Assembly: GCA_963931155.1 (NCBI GenBank)
Contig: OZ006978.1
Coordinates: forward strand, 1,178,001 to 1,242,000
Direction: 5' to 3'
Source: CALXVA01 sp944392465
Lineage (GTDB): Bacteria; Bacillota; Clostridia; TANB77; CAG-508
Length of the DNA: 64,000 nucleotides
The notes under the pieces are model-generated. The model had not been told where the DNA came from and did no database searches. It worked only from the letters and a program-made list of their open reading frames with translations. Made by a program: the position numbers and the translations under genes. Below, piece by piece: positions 8,863 to 18,810 of this stretch; the first letter of the stretch is position 1; each line of letters starts with the position of its first letter.

Positions 8863-10395
8863 ATGTTAAAGAAAAGGAAGAATCATAAATCTATTAGAGT
8901 TAGATTATTTTTTACTATGTGCTTTGCTATAGCATTTATTGTATTGTTTTTAGTAATAATTAATAGTGTTGTTCTAGAATCTTTTTACTTATACTCTAAA
9001 ACAAATACGGTTAAGAAATTATATTCTAGAATTAATATGTATTATAATTCTAATGTTACAGATACAAATATAGAAGAAGAGTTGAAAAGAATTGCATATA
9101 ATAATAATTTTGATATTTTCATAGAAACAGATACAAATACAATTATATTTAGTACAGATAAAGATTTATTTTCTGCTATGAATATTTTAGCTCAGGCGAA
9201 TAGTGTAACAGATAAGAAACTAATATATTCTAATGATAAAATTACTATAAGTAAAATTAATGATATAAGAAATAATATAAGTTATATACTTTTATCTGGA
9301 TCACTAGATAATGGATATTATTTGTATATAAGTATACCTGCAGTTCCAATAGAAGAGAGTGTACAAATATCTAATCAAGTGTTAATTATAATAGGAATAA
9401 TAATATTAATCATATCAGCTATTTTTGCTTCATATATTTCTAAAAAATTTACTTCACCAATAGTGCAGTTAAATGATATTACAGATAAAATGGCGAGACT
9501 TGATTTTAGTAAAAAGTATAAAGAAGTGGAAACGGATGATGAAATAAATGAACTTGGAAAAAATATAAATATTATGTCAGATAAACTTGAAAGAACAATA
9601 AAGCAATTAAGAGCAAATAATAGTGAACTAGAAAAAGATATAGAAGAAAAATCTAAAATAGATGAAATGAGAAAGCAATTTATTTCAGATGTATCACATG
9701 AATTAAAAACTCCAATAGCATTAATTCAAGGTTATGCTGAAGGATTAATAGAAAATGTAAATACGGATGAGGAATCTAAAAAATTTTATGCAGAAGTTAT
9801 ATTAGACGAATCTAACAAAATGGACAAATTAGTAAAACAATTATTAGAACTTATGAAATTAGAGTATGGTAAAAGAGAATTTAATAATAAATTTTTTAAT
9901 ATAACTGAATTAATAAAGGAAGTAATTAGAAAATCTAAAGTTATGCTTGAAGAGAAAAATGTTGAAGTACAAATTGTTGCAGATGAAAAATTAGAAGTGT
10001 TTGCAGACGACTTTTATATAGAACAAGTTGTTACAAATTATTTAACAAATGCCATAAAGCATGTGATGGAAATAGACGGAAAAAAAGAAATTAGTGTAAA
10101 AGTAGAGAAAAATGAAAAAAATCAAAAGATTAGAATTTCTGTATTTAATACAGGAAATAAAATACCTGAAGATCATATTAATAAAATTTGGGGAAGATTT
10201 TACAAAGAAGATACCTCTAGAAATAGAGCTAATGGAGGAACAGGTATTGGTTTAGCATTAGTTAAAGCAATAATGCTTAATTATAAGAATGATTATGGTG
10301 TAATAAACAAAGAAAATGGAGTAGAGTTCTATTTTGAATTAGATCAAAATGATAACATAAAATCTGCCAATAGTTTATATAATGACAAGAGCTAG
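8863..10395 (+). CDS. Sensor histidine kinase
   Basis: A 510-residue membrane kinase partnered with the upstream regulator. It has a TM helix at about 14-38, an extracytoplasmic sensor domain at about 40-168, TM2 at about 170-194, a HAMP linker, a HisKA domain with the phosphorylated His279 in SDVSHELKTPI, and a HATPase domain with N-box (NYLTNAIKH), G1 and GTGIGLALVKA. The external domain has no motif I recognise. RBS AAGGAAGG precedes the ATG. A terminator overlaps the stop codon, closing the two-gene operon. Confidence 0.9.
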   Translation: MLKKRKNHKSIRVRLFFTMCFAIAFIVLFLVIINSVVLESFYLYSKTNTVKKLYSRINMYYNSNVTDTNIEEELKRIAYNNNFDIFIETDTNTIIFSTDKDLFSAMNILAQANSVTDKKLIYSNDKITISKINDIRNNISYILLSGSLDNGYYLYISIPAVPIEESVQISNQVLIIIGIIILIISAIFASYISKKFTSPIVQLNDITDKMARLDFSKKYKEVETDDEINELGKNINIMSDKLERTIKQLRANNSELEKDIEEKSKIDEMRKQFISDVSHELKTPIALIQGYAEGLIENVNTDEESKKFYAEVILDESNKMDKLVKQLLELMKLEYGKREFNNKFFNITELIKEVIRKSKVMLEEKNVEVQIVADEKLEVFADDFYIEQVVTNYLTNAIKHVMEIDGKKEISVKVEKNEKNQKIRISVFNTGNKIPEDHINKIWGRFYKEDTSRNRANGGTGIGLALVKAIMLNYKNDYGVINKENGVEFYFELDQNDNIKSANSLYNDKS

Positions 10396-10429
10396 TTGTA
10401 ATTAACAACTAGCTCTTAATTGCTTTTTT
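10387..10429 (+). terminator. Terminator of the two-component operon
   Basis: Perfect 12-bp arms AAGAGCTAGTTG / CAACTAGCTCTT with a 7-nt loop, and a T-run six bases after the stem. The left arm contains the kinase stop codon. Confidence 0.8.
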
Positions 10430-10454
10430 GTCATATTTTGTCGACGAAAAATAC

Positions 10455-10483
10455 TTTACAATTTATGGAAAATGTAGTAATAT
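10455..10483 (+). promoter_or_regulatory. Sigma-A promoter of the sortase/surface protein locus
   Basis: TTTACA, 17-bp spacer, TAATAT. It implies a 5' untranslated region of about 240 nt before the sortase GTG. That stretch is extremely AT-rich; I see no riboswitch or ORF in it. Confidence 0.6.
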
Positions 10484-10729
10484 ATAGATAGTCTAAAAAT
10501 TGCAATTTTTAAAACTTAGATTAAATATTAATTTTATTATATCTCAAATAAATTATATATCTATTAATTATTTAATCAAAAATTTTAATTAAATCTAATA
10601 AAACTTATTAAATCAAAAGATTTTTTTCAAAAAACAATGTTCAAATAAAAAAACATTTGATTCTATTTTTATCAATATAGTAAAAATAATCGTTTTCAAA
10701 CAAAATAATAAAAGGTAGGTGCGGTATAT

Positions 10730-11428
10730 GTGTTAAACAACAGCAAGAGGAGTAGTATTATAATCTCTTGGAGCATTACAATTCTTGTTCTGATAGTATT
10801 AATTATATTATTGGATATACATATTTTAAAAATACATAAAAATACATTTTGGTTGAATTATAATATGAATAAATCCAGTTCAAATTATGTAAAAGAATTT
10901 TCATATATAAAAAAAAGAAGCCTAACTGAAAAAATTATAAATATAGATAATATATATCTAGAAATAATGCAAATGGGTTATGCACTAGATAGTGACCAAA
11001 GTGATAACGAATCAAGACAAAAATTAATAGATAATAAAAATGATGGCAATATATGGAGAATTAAAATACCAAAAATAAACTTGGATGCTCCTATAGAAAA
11101 TGGAACAACTCAAAATGTGTTAGCTAGTGCTGTTGGCCATTTTGAGGGAAGCTCTATATGGAATGGAAATGTTGCTTTAGCTGGCCATAATAGAGGCGTT
11201 GATTGTAATTTTTTTCAAAATATAAAATATTTAGAAATAGGAGATAAAATAATTTATTCAACTAAAAATGGAACAAGAGAATATAAGGTTGTAATGAATA
11301 AAATTATAAAACAAACTAATTGGGATTATATAAGAGACACAAAAGATAATAGAATTACTTTAATAACATGTGTAGAAAATATGTATGAGTATAGAAGATG
11401 TATTCAAGCAGTAGAAATAAAAAAATAG
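10730..11428 (+). CDS. Sortase
   Basis: A 232-residue membrane-anchored transpeptidase with an N-terminal TM helix (about 9-30) and a sortase beta-barrel domain from about 105. Catalytic residues visible are His153 (AGHNRG), Cys214 in TLITC and Arg222 or 223. It would cleave LPxTG-type signals and attach surface proteins. The GTG start at 10730 follows AGGTG; the overlapping ATG at 10728 runs into a stop at once. The LPRTG-bearing surface protein 74 bp downstream is the obvious substrate. The subclass (D- or B-like) is uncertain. Confidence 0.85.
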   Translation: MLNNSKRSSIIISWSITILVLIVLIILLDIHILKIHKNTFWLNYNMNKSSSNYVKEFSYIKKRSLTEKIINIDNIYLEIMQMGYALDSDQSDNESRQKLIDNKNDGNIWRIKIPKINLDAPIENGTTQNVLASAVGHFEGSSIWNGNVALAGHNRGVDCNFFQNIKYLEIGDKIIYSTKNGTREYKVVMNKIIKQTNWDYIRDTKDNRITLITCVENMYEYRRCIQAVEIKK

Positions 11429-11502
11429 TGTTAATAAAATTAAGGTTAATAAAAAGTTAAGTAATGTATTTTAATAATAAAAATAAAGAAAGGAAAAATT
11501 AT

Positions 11503-12777
11503 ATGCAAATAAAGAAGATTATATCAATAACATTAATGTTAATTGTAATTGTAACAACATTATGTATGTTGCAAAATAGCTCAAAAGCAGCAACGTATTT
11601 AATTAATGAAGCGGATTTGTATTCAAAAGGAGAAATTATATGTCTTATGTATGGAGATATAAAAGTAGGAGTTGAATTTGTTGTCTATAAAAAAGATGGC
11701 GTAGAATATCCTGCATATTGCTTAAATAGAAATCTGCCAGGAGTTACATCAAGTGGTGGAGGATATACAGTTAAGGTAGATAAATTAGTAACAAATGCTA
11801 AAATTTGGAGGGCAGTAAACAATGGCTATCCATTTGTAAGTGCAAAAGATTTAGGGTGCAATAGTAATATAGAAGCTTTTGCTGCAACTAAAATGGCTGT
11901 ATATGATATGATGTATAATTATGATTGGAGCGATTTTAGTGGAATAGGTAGTCAAGGAAATAGAGTTTTAAATGCAGCTAAAAAGATATCTAAAGCTGCT
12001 AGAAATTCTACTGCAACAAAAACATCTGCAATAATAACAATTAAAACAGATGATAAAACTTGGAAAAAAGATTCCATTAATGGAGATTTTGCTTCTAAAA
12101 CATTTTATGTAAAAACAAATGTGGAAAGTACCAAATATAGCGTGAGTTTAAAAAATGTGAAAATTGAAAATGTGAAAATAGTAGATGAAGAAAATAAAGA
12201 AAAAAATAAATTTGCATCTAATGAAAAATTTAAAATTTTGATACCTATTTCAGAAATGACGGTTGATGGAAAATTTGAAATAGAGATTACTGCAGATATG
12301 AAAACAAAACCAATATTATATGGAGAAGCTCCAGATAGTAAAATGCAAAGTTATGCTTTAGCGGCAGGAGATTATGAATATGAAAATAGTAAATTGGTAG
12401 TAAATTATCTTAAAAATTCTACAAAAATAGAAATAGTAAAAAAAGATGCAGAAACTAAAGAGTGTTTAGCAGGAGCAAAATTTAACGTATTGGATGAAAA
12501 CAAAAATATAGTTTATTCAGATATAATAACAAATGAAAATGGTATAGCCACAATAGAAGGAATTATGCCAGGAAAGTATTATATTCAAGAAATAAAATCA
12601 CCTGATAATTATACTATATATGATGAATTAATAGAAATAGATGTAGAATTAAATCAAAAATATACTATTGATGTTAATAATTATAAAAAACCAAAAGATG
12701 AAGAAAAAAAGGTAGAGGATGTAAGCAAAACCACATATGGAAAAAAGGAAATCAACCTTCCTAGAACAGGATATTAA
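11503..12777 (+). CDS. Surface protein with TQXA-like thioester domain and SpaA-type repeat, terminal LPRTG
   Basis: A 424-residue secreted protein. The start at 11503 is chosen for its RBS (GAAAGGA) and because it gives a clean signal peptide ending near SSKAA (about residue 30). Next comes a thioester-type domain with Cys73 (YPAYCLN) and an ATKMAVYDM segment where the family usually has TQxA, so Lys130 replaces the Gln. A SpaA/prealbumin-like domain covers about 297-380 (KKDAETKECLAGAKFNVLD). The protein stops at NLPRTGY with no hydrophobic or basic tail, unlike normal sorting signals. It pairs with the sortase upstream. Probable role: adhesin or pilin-like protein. Confidence 0.75.
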   Translation: MQIKKIISITLMLIVIVTTLCMLQNSSKAATYLINEADLYSKGEIICLMYGDIKVGVEFVVYKKDGVEYPAYCLNRNLPGVTSSGGGYTVKVDKLVTNAKIWRAVNNGYPFVSAKDLGCNSNIEAFAATKMAVYDMMYNYDWSDFSGIGSQGNRVLNAAKKISKAARNSTATKTSAIITIKTDDKTWKKDSINGDFASKTFYVKTNVESTKYSVSLKNVKIENVKIVDEENKEKNKFASNEKFKILIPISEMTVDGKFEIEITADMKTKPILYGEAPDSKMQSYALAAGDYEYENSKLVVNYLKNSTKIEIVKKDAETKECLAGAKFNVLDENKNIVYSDIITNENGIATIEGIMPGKYYIQEIKSPDNYTIYDELIEIDVELNQKYTIDVNNYKKPKDEEKKVEDVSKTTYGKKEINLPRTGY

Positions 12778-12795
12778 TATTATAAAAAATATTGA

Positions 12796-12824
12796 AAATA
12801 GACCGATTTTTGGTCTATTTTTGC
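12796..12824 (+). terminator. Terminator of the sortase locus
   Basis: 9-bp arms AAATAGACC / GGTCTATTT with a 7-nt loop, followed by T-rich sequence, 19 bp after the surface-protein stop. Confidence 0.8.
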
Positions 12825-12834
12825 TTGGAAATTC

Positions 12835-12863
12835 TTGACAATACTAATTAAATAAATTATCAT
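12835..12863 (+). promoter_or_regulatory. Sigma-A promoter of the CNNM gene
   Basis: Consensus TTGACA, 17-bp spacer, TATCAT. Confidence 0.7.
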
Positions 12864-12939
12864 AATATATGTAGAAATAAATTTATAAATAGAATAGTAT
12901 AATAGTTAATATACTATAATAACAAGGAAGGAAAATTAA

Positions 12940-14332
12940 ATGTTATCACAAATTATTTTTTTAGCAATTCTAATCTTATTAAATGCATATTTTGCAGCTA
13001 CAGAATTAGCTTTTATATCTTTAAATGACGCAAAAGTGGAAAGGGATGCAAAAGACCGGAAACAAAAAGGCAAAACAAATCTTAAAAATGTTAAAATCTC
13101 CAAGTAAGTTTTTATCAACAATTCAAATTGGAATAACTTTAGCAGGATTTTTATCAAGTGCGTTTGCTTCAGATGCATTCGCAGACAAGTTAGCACCAGT
13201 TTTAAGTGAAGCTATGCCATTTTTATCATTGGAAGTTTGGAGAGGAATTTCAATTGTAATAATTACAATTATACTTTCATTCTTTACATTGGTATTTGGG
13301 GAATTAGTTCCAAAAAGATTAGCGATGAAATATTATGAAAAAATATCATATGCTACTATAGGTGTTATAAAAACTATTTCAGTAATTACAGCACCTCTTG
13401 TAAAATTGCTTACAATATCAACTAATATGGTGTCAAAATTATTTGGAGTAGGAGAAGCTGAGGAAGAAATTGTTACTGAAGAAGAAATAAAAATGATGAT
13501 TGATGAGGGAGAAGAAAAAGGTACAATAGAAAAAGAGCAAAAGCAATTATTAAATAATGTTTTTCAGTTTAATGATATTGTTGTATCTGAAATAATGACT
13601 CCTAGAACAGACATGTATGCAATAGACATAAAAGACGATATAAACAAATTATTAGAAAAAATTGATGAATATAAGTATAGTAGAATACCTGTGTATGACG
13701 AAACAATTGATGATATAAAAGGAATTTTATTTGTAAAAGATTTAATTAAACCTTTAAAAAACAACAAAAAGATCGATATTAAGAAATTAATGAGAGAGCC
13801 ATATTTTGTTCCAGAATCAAAAGATATAGATGAATTATTTAAAGAAATGCAACAAAACAAAGTACAAATGGCAATTGCAATTGATGAATATGGTGGTACA
13901 GCAGGAGTTATTACCATGGAAGATATGGTAGAAGAAATTGTTGGAAATATTTTTGATGAATATGATGACGAGCAAATTGATGTTAAAAAAATCGACGATA
14001 ATACATATTTATTAAGTGGTACTATTACAACATATGAATTGGAGAGATTATTTGGAGTAGAAATACCTGAAGGTGATTATGAAACATTATCTGGATATTT
14101 ATTGGATTTATTGGGAAGAATACCTGATGAGAAAGAAAAACCAGTAATAGAAGATGAACATTTAACTTACAAAGTAGAAGAAATAGAAGATAGAAGAATT
14201 AAATATGTAAAAGTATGTAGAAATTTAAAAGAAAACATTGACGAAGAAATAGATGATGATGTTGAGAAAGATGAAAAGAAGAAAAAGCTAAGAGATAAAA
14301 ATGCAGAAAAGGATGATGAGATAGAGGATTAA
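12940..14332 (+). CDS. CNNM/CorC-type transporter (hemolysin family), +1 frameshift at CGG
   Basis: A member of the CNNM (DUF21)-CBS-CorC family, linked to Mg2+ and divalent cation efflux or resistance. Translation begins at ATG 12940 after AAGGAAGG and reads MLSQIIFLAILILLNAYFAA and on to ERDAKD. The zero frame then meets CGG at 13057-13059. Skipping the C at 13057 gives GGA AAC AAA (GNKKAK), joining the conserved STIQIGITLAGF core, CBS pair (about 205-325) and CorC_HlyC domain. The joined product is about 463 residues, full family length. The downstream frame has no convincing independent start, so one gene with a frameshift is the best reading. See the CGG findings. Confidence 0.85.
13057..13059 (+). 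other. CGG +1 frameshift site 1 (CNNM gene)
   Basis: Zero frame is GAC CGG AAA; the continuing frame reads GGA AAC. Removing one C restores the ...DAKD-GNKKAK... junction expected for the family, where a Gly is common. Confidence 0.8.
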
Positions 14333-14353
14333 TTAAACAAAGGAGAGAAATAT

Positions 14354-16183
14354 ATGAATAAAAAGAAATTAATTATAATTATATTAATTGTAGTATTATT
14401 AGCAGTAATTACAACATTATTAGTTTTGCATTTTAATAAAAAAGAAAAATATGTATATGATGTAGAAACAGTATCATACATAAAATATAATACTATTCGT
14501 ATAGATAATAGATATGGCGTAATAGATGATAAAGGTAATATTATAATAGAGCCTAATTATGATATTATCCAAATACCTAATCCATCTAAAGCAGTATTTA
14601 TCTGTATGTCTGATTATAATACAGATATTAACGAATATCAAACAAATAAAGTATTAAATGATAAAAAAGAACAAATTCTTACAGGGTATGAAAGTATACA
14701 GGCAATTCCAACAGAAACAACAGAAGATGGAATTCCTTTTGAGAAAACAGTATTAAAGTATAAAAAAGATGGAAAATATGGATTAATGAATTTTGACGGT
14801 AAAGAAATAACAGAGCCATTATATGATGATATTTCAGCAGTAACATACAAAGAAGGAATGTTCTTAGTAGAACAGAATGATAAATTTGGAATTATTAACT
14901 TAAACGGAGTAGATGTTATAGACATTGAGTATGATATGATTACAGTAGATAATTATTACAATGTAGATACTAAATATCAAAAAACAGGATTTATTGTATG
15001 TAAAATAGGAGACAATGGTTATAGATATGGTTATATAAATTATAAAGGAGATAAGCTATTAGATACAGAGTATACAGAAATATCAAGAATTACAGAGATA
15101 AATGATGATAATAATGTGTATTTAATAGCATATAAAGATGGTCAAGCAGGTGTATTAAAAAATAAAAGAACGATAATAGACTACAAGTATGAAAGCATAA
15201 TTTATAATGTAAATAATGATGCATTCATAGTGCAAAGAAATGATAAAAAAGGTGTATTAAATAAAAATGGAGATACACGTATAGAGCCACAATATACTAA
15301 ACTTATATGGAATGGGAAATATATAAATGTTGAACAAGAAGATGGAGTAAGAAAAGTATTAGATGAGAATGGAAATGAAGTTAAAGATGGATATATTGCA
15401 AGGACTCCAACTTCAGATGGAAAACATAGTATAGTTTATGGTGATGACGATATATATAAAATAATAGATAATAACGGAAATGTTGTAATTGACAATGGAT
15501 ATTCATATATAGAAGATATAGGAAATAATTATTTTATTGTTGCTACTTCACAAAAAAACGGAATTATTGATTTATCAGGAAAATCTGTTGTGGATTTAAA
15601 ATATAGTAGTATATTTAAGCTAGATAATACAGAGCTATTACAAGCAAATATTACAGAAACAAATACAATAAGTTTAATAAACAAAAACATGCAAGTGATA
15701 GTTACAATGGATCAAGCAGGAATTGATATAACTGATAATTATATTAAATTATATTCTGAATCAGATATAAAATATTTTGATTATGCAGGAAATGAATTAT
15801 CAGCACAAGAATTATTTCCAAATAACAACATATATGCAAAAAAAATAAATGGAAAATGGGGATTTGTTGATAAAGCTGGCAATCAAGTAGTTGACAGTAA
15901 ATATGATATGGTTACTGAAATAAATGAATATGGATTTGCAGGAATAAGGGAAAATGGAAAATGGGGTGTTATAAATTCTAACGGAGAAATAATACAAGAG
16001 CCAATTTATGATATAGACAGTTTGACACCACAGTTTATAGGTAAATATTATAAGTCAAATGAATGGTATGGTAATGATTATTACACTAACACAATATCTA
16101 GTGAAGATGAAACCGAAGCGGATGGAACATTAAATGAGAATGGATTAGAAGAAAACTCTGAACAATTATTAGATGTAGAATAG
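14354..16183 (+). CDS. WG-repeat protein with N-terminal membrane anchor
   Basis: A 609-residue protein. One TM helix (about 5-25) is followed by an all-beta extracytoplasmic region of at least eight WG/KWG-type repeats, each with a pattern like (K/R)-aromatic-G-(V/I/F)-(I/V/M)-D-x-x-G-x-(I/V)-(I/V)-x-x-x-Y-D. Clear copies begin near residues 53, 137, 176, 218, 495 and 534. The C-terminal 30 residues are acidic and disordered. WG repeats occur in surface and lipoprotein-like proteins; the role is unknown. RBS AAAGGAGAG, 21 bp after the CNNM stop, so it is probably cotranscribed. Confidence 0.8.
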   Translation: MNKKKLIIIILIVVLLAVITTLLVLHFNKKEKYVYDVETVSYIKYNTIRIDNRYGVIDDKGNIIIEPNYDIIQIPNPSKAVFICMSDYNTDINEYQTNKVLNDKKEQILTGYESIQAIPTETTEDGIPFEKTVLKYKKDGKYGLMNFDGKEITEPLYDDISAVTYKEGMFLVEQNDKFGIINLNGVDVIDIEYDMITVDNYYNVDTKYQKTGFIVCKIGDNGYRYGYINYKGDKLLDTEYTEISRITEINDDNNVYLIAYKDGQAGVLKNKRTIIDYKYESIIYNVNNDAFIVQRNDKKGVLNKNGDTRIEPQYTKLIWNGKYINVEQEDGVRKVLDENGNEVKDGYIARTPTSDGKHSIVYGDDDIYKIIDNNGNVVIDNGYSYIEDIGNNYFIVATSQKNGIIDLSGKSVVDLKYSSIFKLDNTELLQANITETNTISLINKNMQVIVTMDQAGIDITDNYIKLYSESDIKYFDYAGNELSAQELFPNNNIYAKKINGKWGFVDKAGNQVVDSKYDMVTEINEYGFAGIRENGKWGVINSNGEIIQEPIYDIDSLTPQFIGKYYKSNEWYGNDYYTNTISSEDETEADGTLNENGLEENSEQLLDVE

Positions 16184-16198
16184 AAGGGATATGAAAAA

Positions 16199-17455
16199 AT
16201 GTATAATGAATTAGGAATATCAGACGAATTAGTAAAAAAAGCTATAGAAACAGAAGAACAAATAAATCCAGTATTTAAACAGATAGAGGAAGTATGTGAA
16301 TATAATTCAATGAAAGTATTGAAGGCATTTCATGATAACAGAATTTCTGATATACACTTTAATCAAACAACTGGTTATGGATACGGTGATATTGGAAGAG
16401 ATACATGTGAAAAGGTATTTGCAGATGTATTTAAAGCAGAAGATTGTATTGTAAGAGGACAATTTATATCTGGAACACATGCTTTAACTGTGGCACTTTT
16501 TGCTTTTTTAAGACCTGGAGATATAATGTTAAGTATTACGGGAAAACCATATGATACTTTAGATGAAGTAATAGGAATTGTAGATAATCCAAGTTCATTA
16601 AAATCTTATGGGATTAATTTCGAGCAAATAGATTTAGTAAATGATGATTTTGACTACGAAAAAATAGAAGAAAGATTAAAACAAGGAAAAGTTAAATTAA
16701 TAGAAATACAAAGATCAAAAGGATACAGTACAAGGAAAAGTATAGATTTAGAAAAATTAGAAAAAGTAATTAAACAAATTAGAAAAGTAGATAAAGAAGT
16801 AATAATAATGATAGATAATTGTTATTGTGAATTTGTTAACAAAAAAGAGCCTATTGAAATTGGGGCAGATGTAATTGTAGGTTCACTTATAAAAAATCTT
16901 GGTGGAGGAATTGCACCTAATGGAGCATATATTGCAGGAAGAGCAGATTTAGTAAATCTAGCAGCAGAAAGACTAACATCTCCAGGAGAAGGAAAAGAGG
17001 TAGGACCATCACTTGGAATAACAAAATCTTTTTTACAAGGATTGTTTATGGCTCCATCTGTTGTTGCAAGTAGCTTAAAGACAGCTGTGTTTGCAAGTAA
17101 AATACTAGAAGATTTAGGATATGATGTTGAGCCAAGGTATAATGACAAAAGAGCAGATATTGTTCAAAATATAATTTTTAGAGATCCGGATAAGCTTATA
17201 AAATATTGTCAAGGTATACAAATGGGGTCACCAGTTGACTCAGATTCAATTCCAGAACCATGGGATATGCCAGGATATACAGATAAAGTAATAATGGCAG
17301 CTGGAGCGTTTACACAAGGTTCATCTATAGAACTTTCATGTGATGGACCAATAAGAGATCCGTATATTGCGTATATGCAAGGAGGACTTACATATGAATA
17401 TGGAAAATTAGGAGTACTTAAAGCAATACAAAACATGAATACACTAAAAAGATAA
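16199..17455 (+). CDS. Methionine gamma-lyase family PLP protein (YnbB / aluminium-resistance-like)
   Basis: A 418-residue fold-type I PLP enzyme of the YnbB group, named after cystathionine beta-lyase and aluminium-resistance proteins. Visible features are GQFISGTHALT (cofactor phosphate region, about 82-92), MIDNCYCEF with the PLP-ring Asp, and the Schiff-base lysine in VGSLIKNLGGG (about 227-237). The exact substrate of this group is not settled; a carbon-sulphur lyase reaction is inferred. RBS AAGGGATATG-like, 16 bp after the WG-repeat gene. Confidence 0.8.
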   Translation: MYNELGISDELVKKAIETEEQINPVFKQIEEVCEYNSMKVLKAFHDNRISDIHFNQTTGYGYGDIGRDTCEKVFADVFKAEDCIVRGQFISGTHALTVALFAFLRPGDIMLSITGKPYDTLDEVIGIVDNPSSLKSYGINFEQIDLVNDDFDYEKIEERLKQGKVKLIEIQRSKGYSTRKSIDLEKLEKVIKQIRKVDKEVIIMIDNCYCEFVNKKEPIEIGADVIVGSLIKNLGGGIAPNGAYIAGRADLVNLAAERLTSPGEGKEVGPSLGITKSFLQGLFMAPSVVASSLKTAVFASKILEDLGYDVEPRYNDKRADIVQNIIFRDPDKLIKYCQGIQMGSPVDSDSIPEPWDMPGYTDKVIMAAGAFTQGSSIELSCDGPIRDPYIAYMQGGLTYEYGKLGVLKAIQNMNTLKR

Positions 17456-17526
17456 TTTGCTTGGAAATTATAAGAGTATTAAAAAAATTTTTGTTAAAAC
17501 GTAAATTAGATCAAACGGTGATTAAA

Positions 17527-18795
17527 ATGAAAGTGATAATAATTGGAGGAGGAGCAGCCGGAATGCTGGCTGCTATTTCTTCATCAAAAAATAAAGATAA
17601 TGAAGTAATAATTTTAGAAAAAATGGATATGCCAGGTAAAAAAATATTGATTACAGGAAAAGGAAGATGTAATATAACAAGTAATCTTCCTATGGATGAA
17701 TTTATAAAAAATGTGCCAGGTAATGGTAAATTTTTATATAGTGCTTTTAATAATTTTACTAATAAAGATATATTAGAAATATTAAGAAAAGAAGGTCTTG
17801 AAACTAAAGTAGAAAGAGGAAATAGAATTTTCCCCATAACTGATAGAGCACAAGATGTTCAAAAAGCTTTGATTAAAGTTGTAAAAAAGTTAGGTGTAAG
17901 AATTATTACAAACTGTAGAGTAAACAAAATATTAACCAATAGCAATAAAAAAGTATATGGAGTATTGGCAAATATTGATGGAAAAGAGAAAGAAATAAAA
18001 GCAGATAAAGTAATTTTATCAACAGGAGGAAAAAGTTATCCTGGTACAGGTTCAACAGGAGATGGCTATAAAATGGCAGAAGAAATAGGGCATACAATAG
18101 TTAAGATTAGACCATCACTTGTTCCGTTAACAGTACATGAAAACAGTTTGAAATTATGCAAAAGCATGCAAGGACTTAGCTTAAAAAATGTTGGAATTAA
18201 ATTTATAGATTTAGAGAAAAGCAAAACTATATATGAAGATTTTGGAGAAATGCTTTTTACACATTTTGGAGTATCTGGACCGATTATACTAAGTGCATCA
18301 GCACATTTATTAAGGTATAAAAACATAGATGAATTATTAAAAAATAAAAAAATAGAACTAAAAATAGATTTAAAACCAGCACTAACGGAGAAAAAACTAG
18401 ATGATAGAATTTTAAGAGATTTTAGCGAGGAAAAAAATAAAGAATATAAAAATTGCTTAAATAAATTATTGCCAAAGAAAATGATAGAAACAATAATTAA
18501 ACTATCACAAATAAACCCAGAAAAGAAGGTAAATGAAATTACTAAAGAGGAAAGAAAGAAGATAGTAACTATTTTGAAAGGATTAGAGATTTACATAAAA
18601 GACTTTAGAGCAATAGATGAAGCAATAATAACATCTGGTGGCATAAAAATTAGTGAAATAAATCCAAAAACAATGGAATCTAAACTAGTAAAGGGATTAT
18701 TTTTTGCTGGAGAAATTATAGATGTAGATGCATATACAGGTGGATTTAATTTACAAATAGCATATTCTACAGGTTTTACCGCTGGAATGAATTAA
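17527..18795 (+). CDS. NAD(P)/FAD-dependent oxidoreductase, HI0933/YhiN family
   Basis: A 422-residue flavoprotein. The N-terminal dinucleotide-binding motif IIIGGGAAGM is at 4-13, then GKKILITGKGRCNITS, TGGKSYPGTGSTGDGY and the C-terminal FAD contact FFAGEIIDVDAYTGGFNLQ, all typical of the HI0933/YhiN (aminoacetone oxidase-like) family. The physiological substrate is not known. I chose the ATG at 17527, six bases after GGTGA, because it begins directly with the FAD motif; an upstream in-frame TTG at 17461 adds 22 residues with no family support. Confidence 0.82.
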   Translation: MKVIIIGGGAAGMLAAISSSKNKDNEVIILEKMDMPGKKILITGKGRCNITSNLPMDEFIKNVPGNGKFLYSAFNNFTNKDILEILRKEGLETKVERGNRIFPITDRAQDVQKALIKVVKKLGVRIITNCRVNKILTNSNKKVYGVLANIDGKEKEIKADKVILSTGGKSYPGTGSTGDGYKMAEEIGHTIVKIRPSLVPLTVHENSLKLCKSMQGLSLKNVGIKFIDLEKSKTIYEDFGEMLFTHFGVSGPIILSASAHLLRYKNIDELLKNKKIELKIDLKPALTEKKLDDRILRDFSEEKNKEYKNCLNKLLPKKMIETIIKLSQINPEKKVNEITKEERKKIVTILKGLEIYIKDFRAIDEAIITSGGIKISEINPKTMESKLVKGLFFAGEIIDVDAYTGGFNLQIAYSTGFTAGMN

Positions 18796-18810
18796 AAAAG
18801 AGGGTAATAT

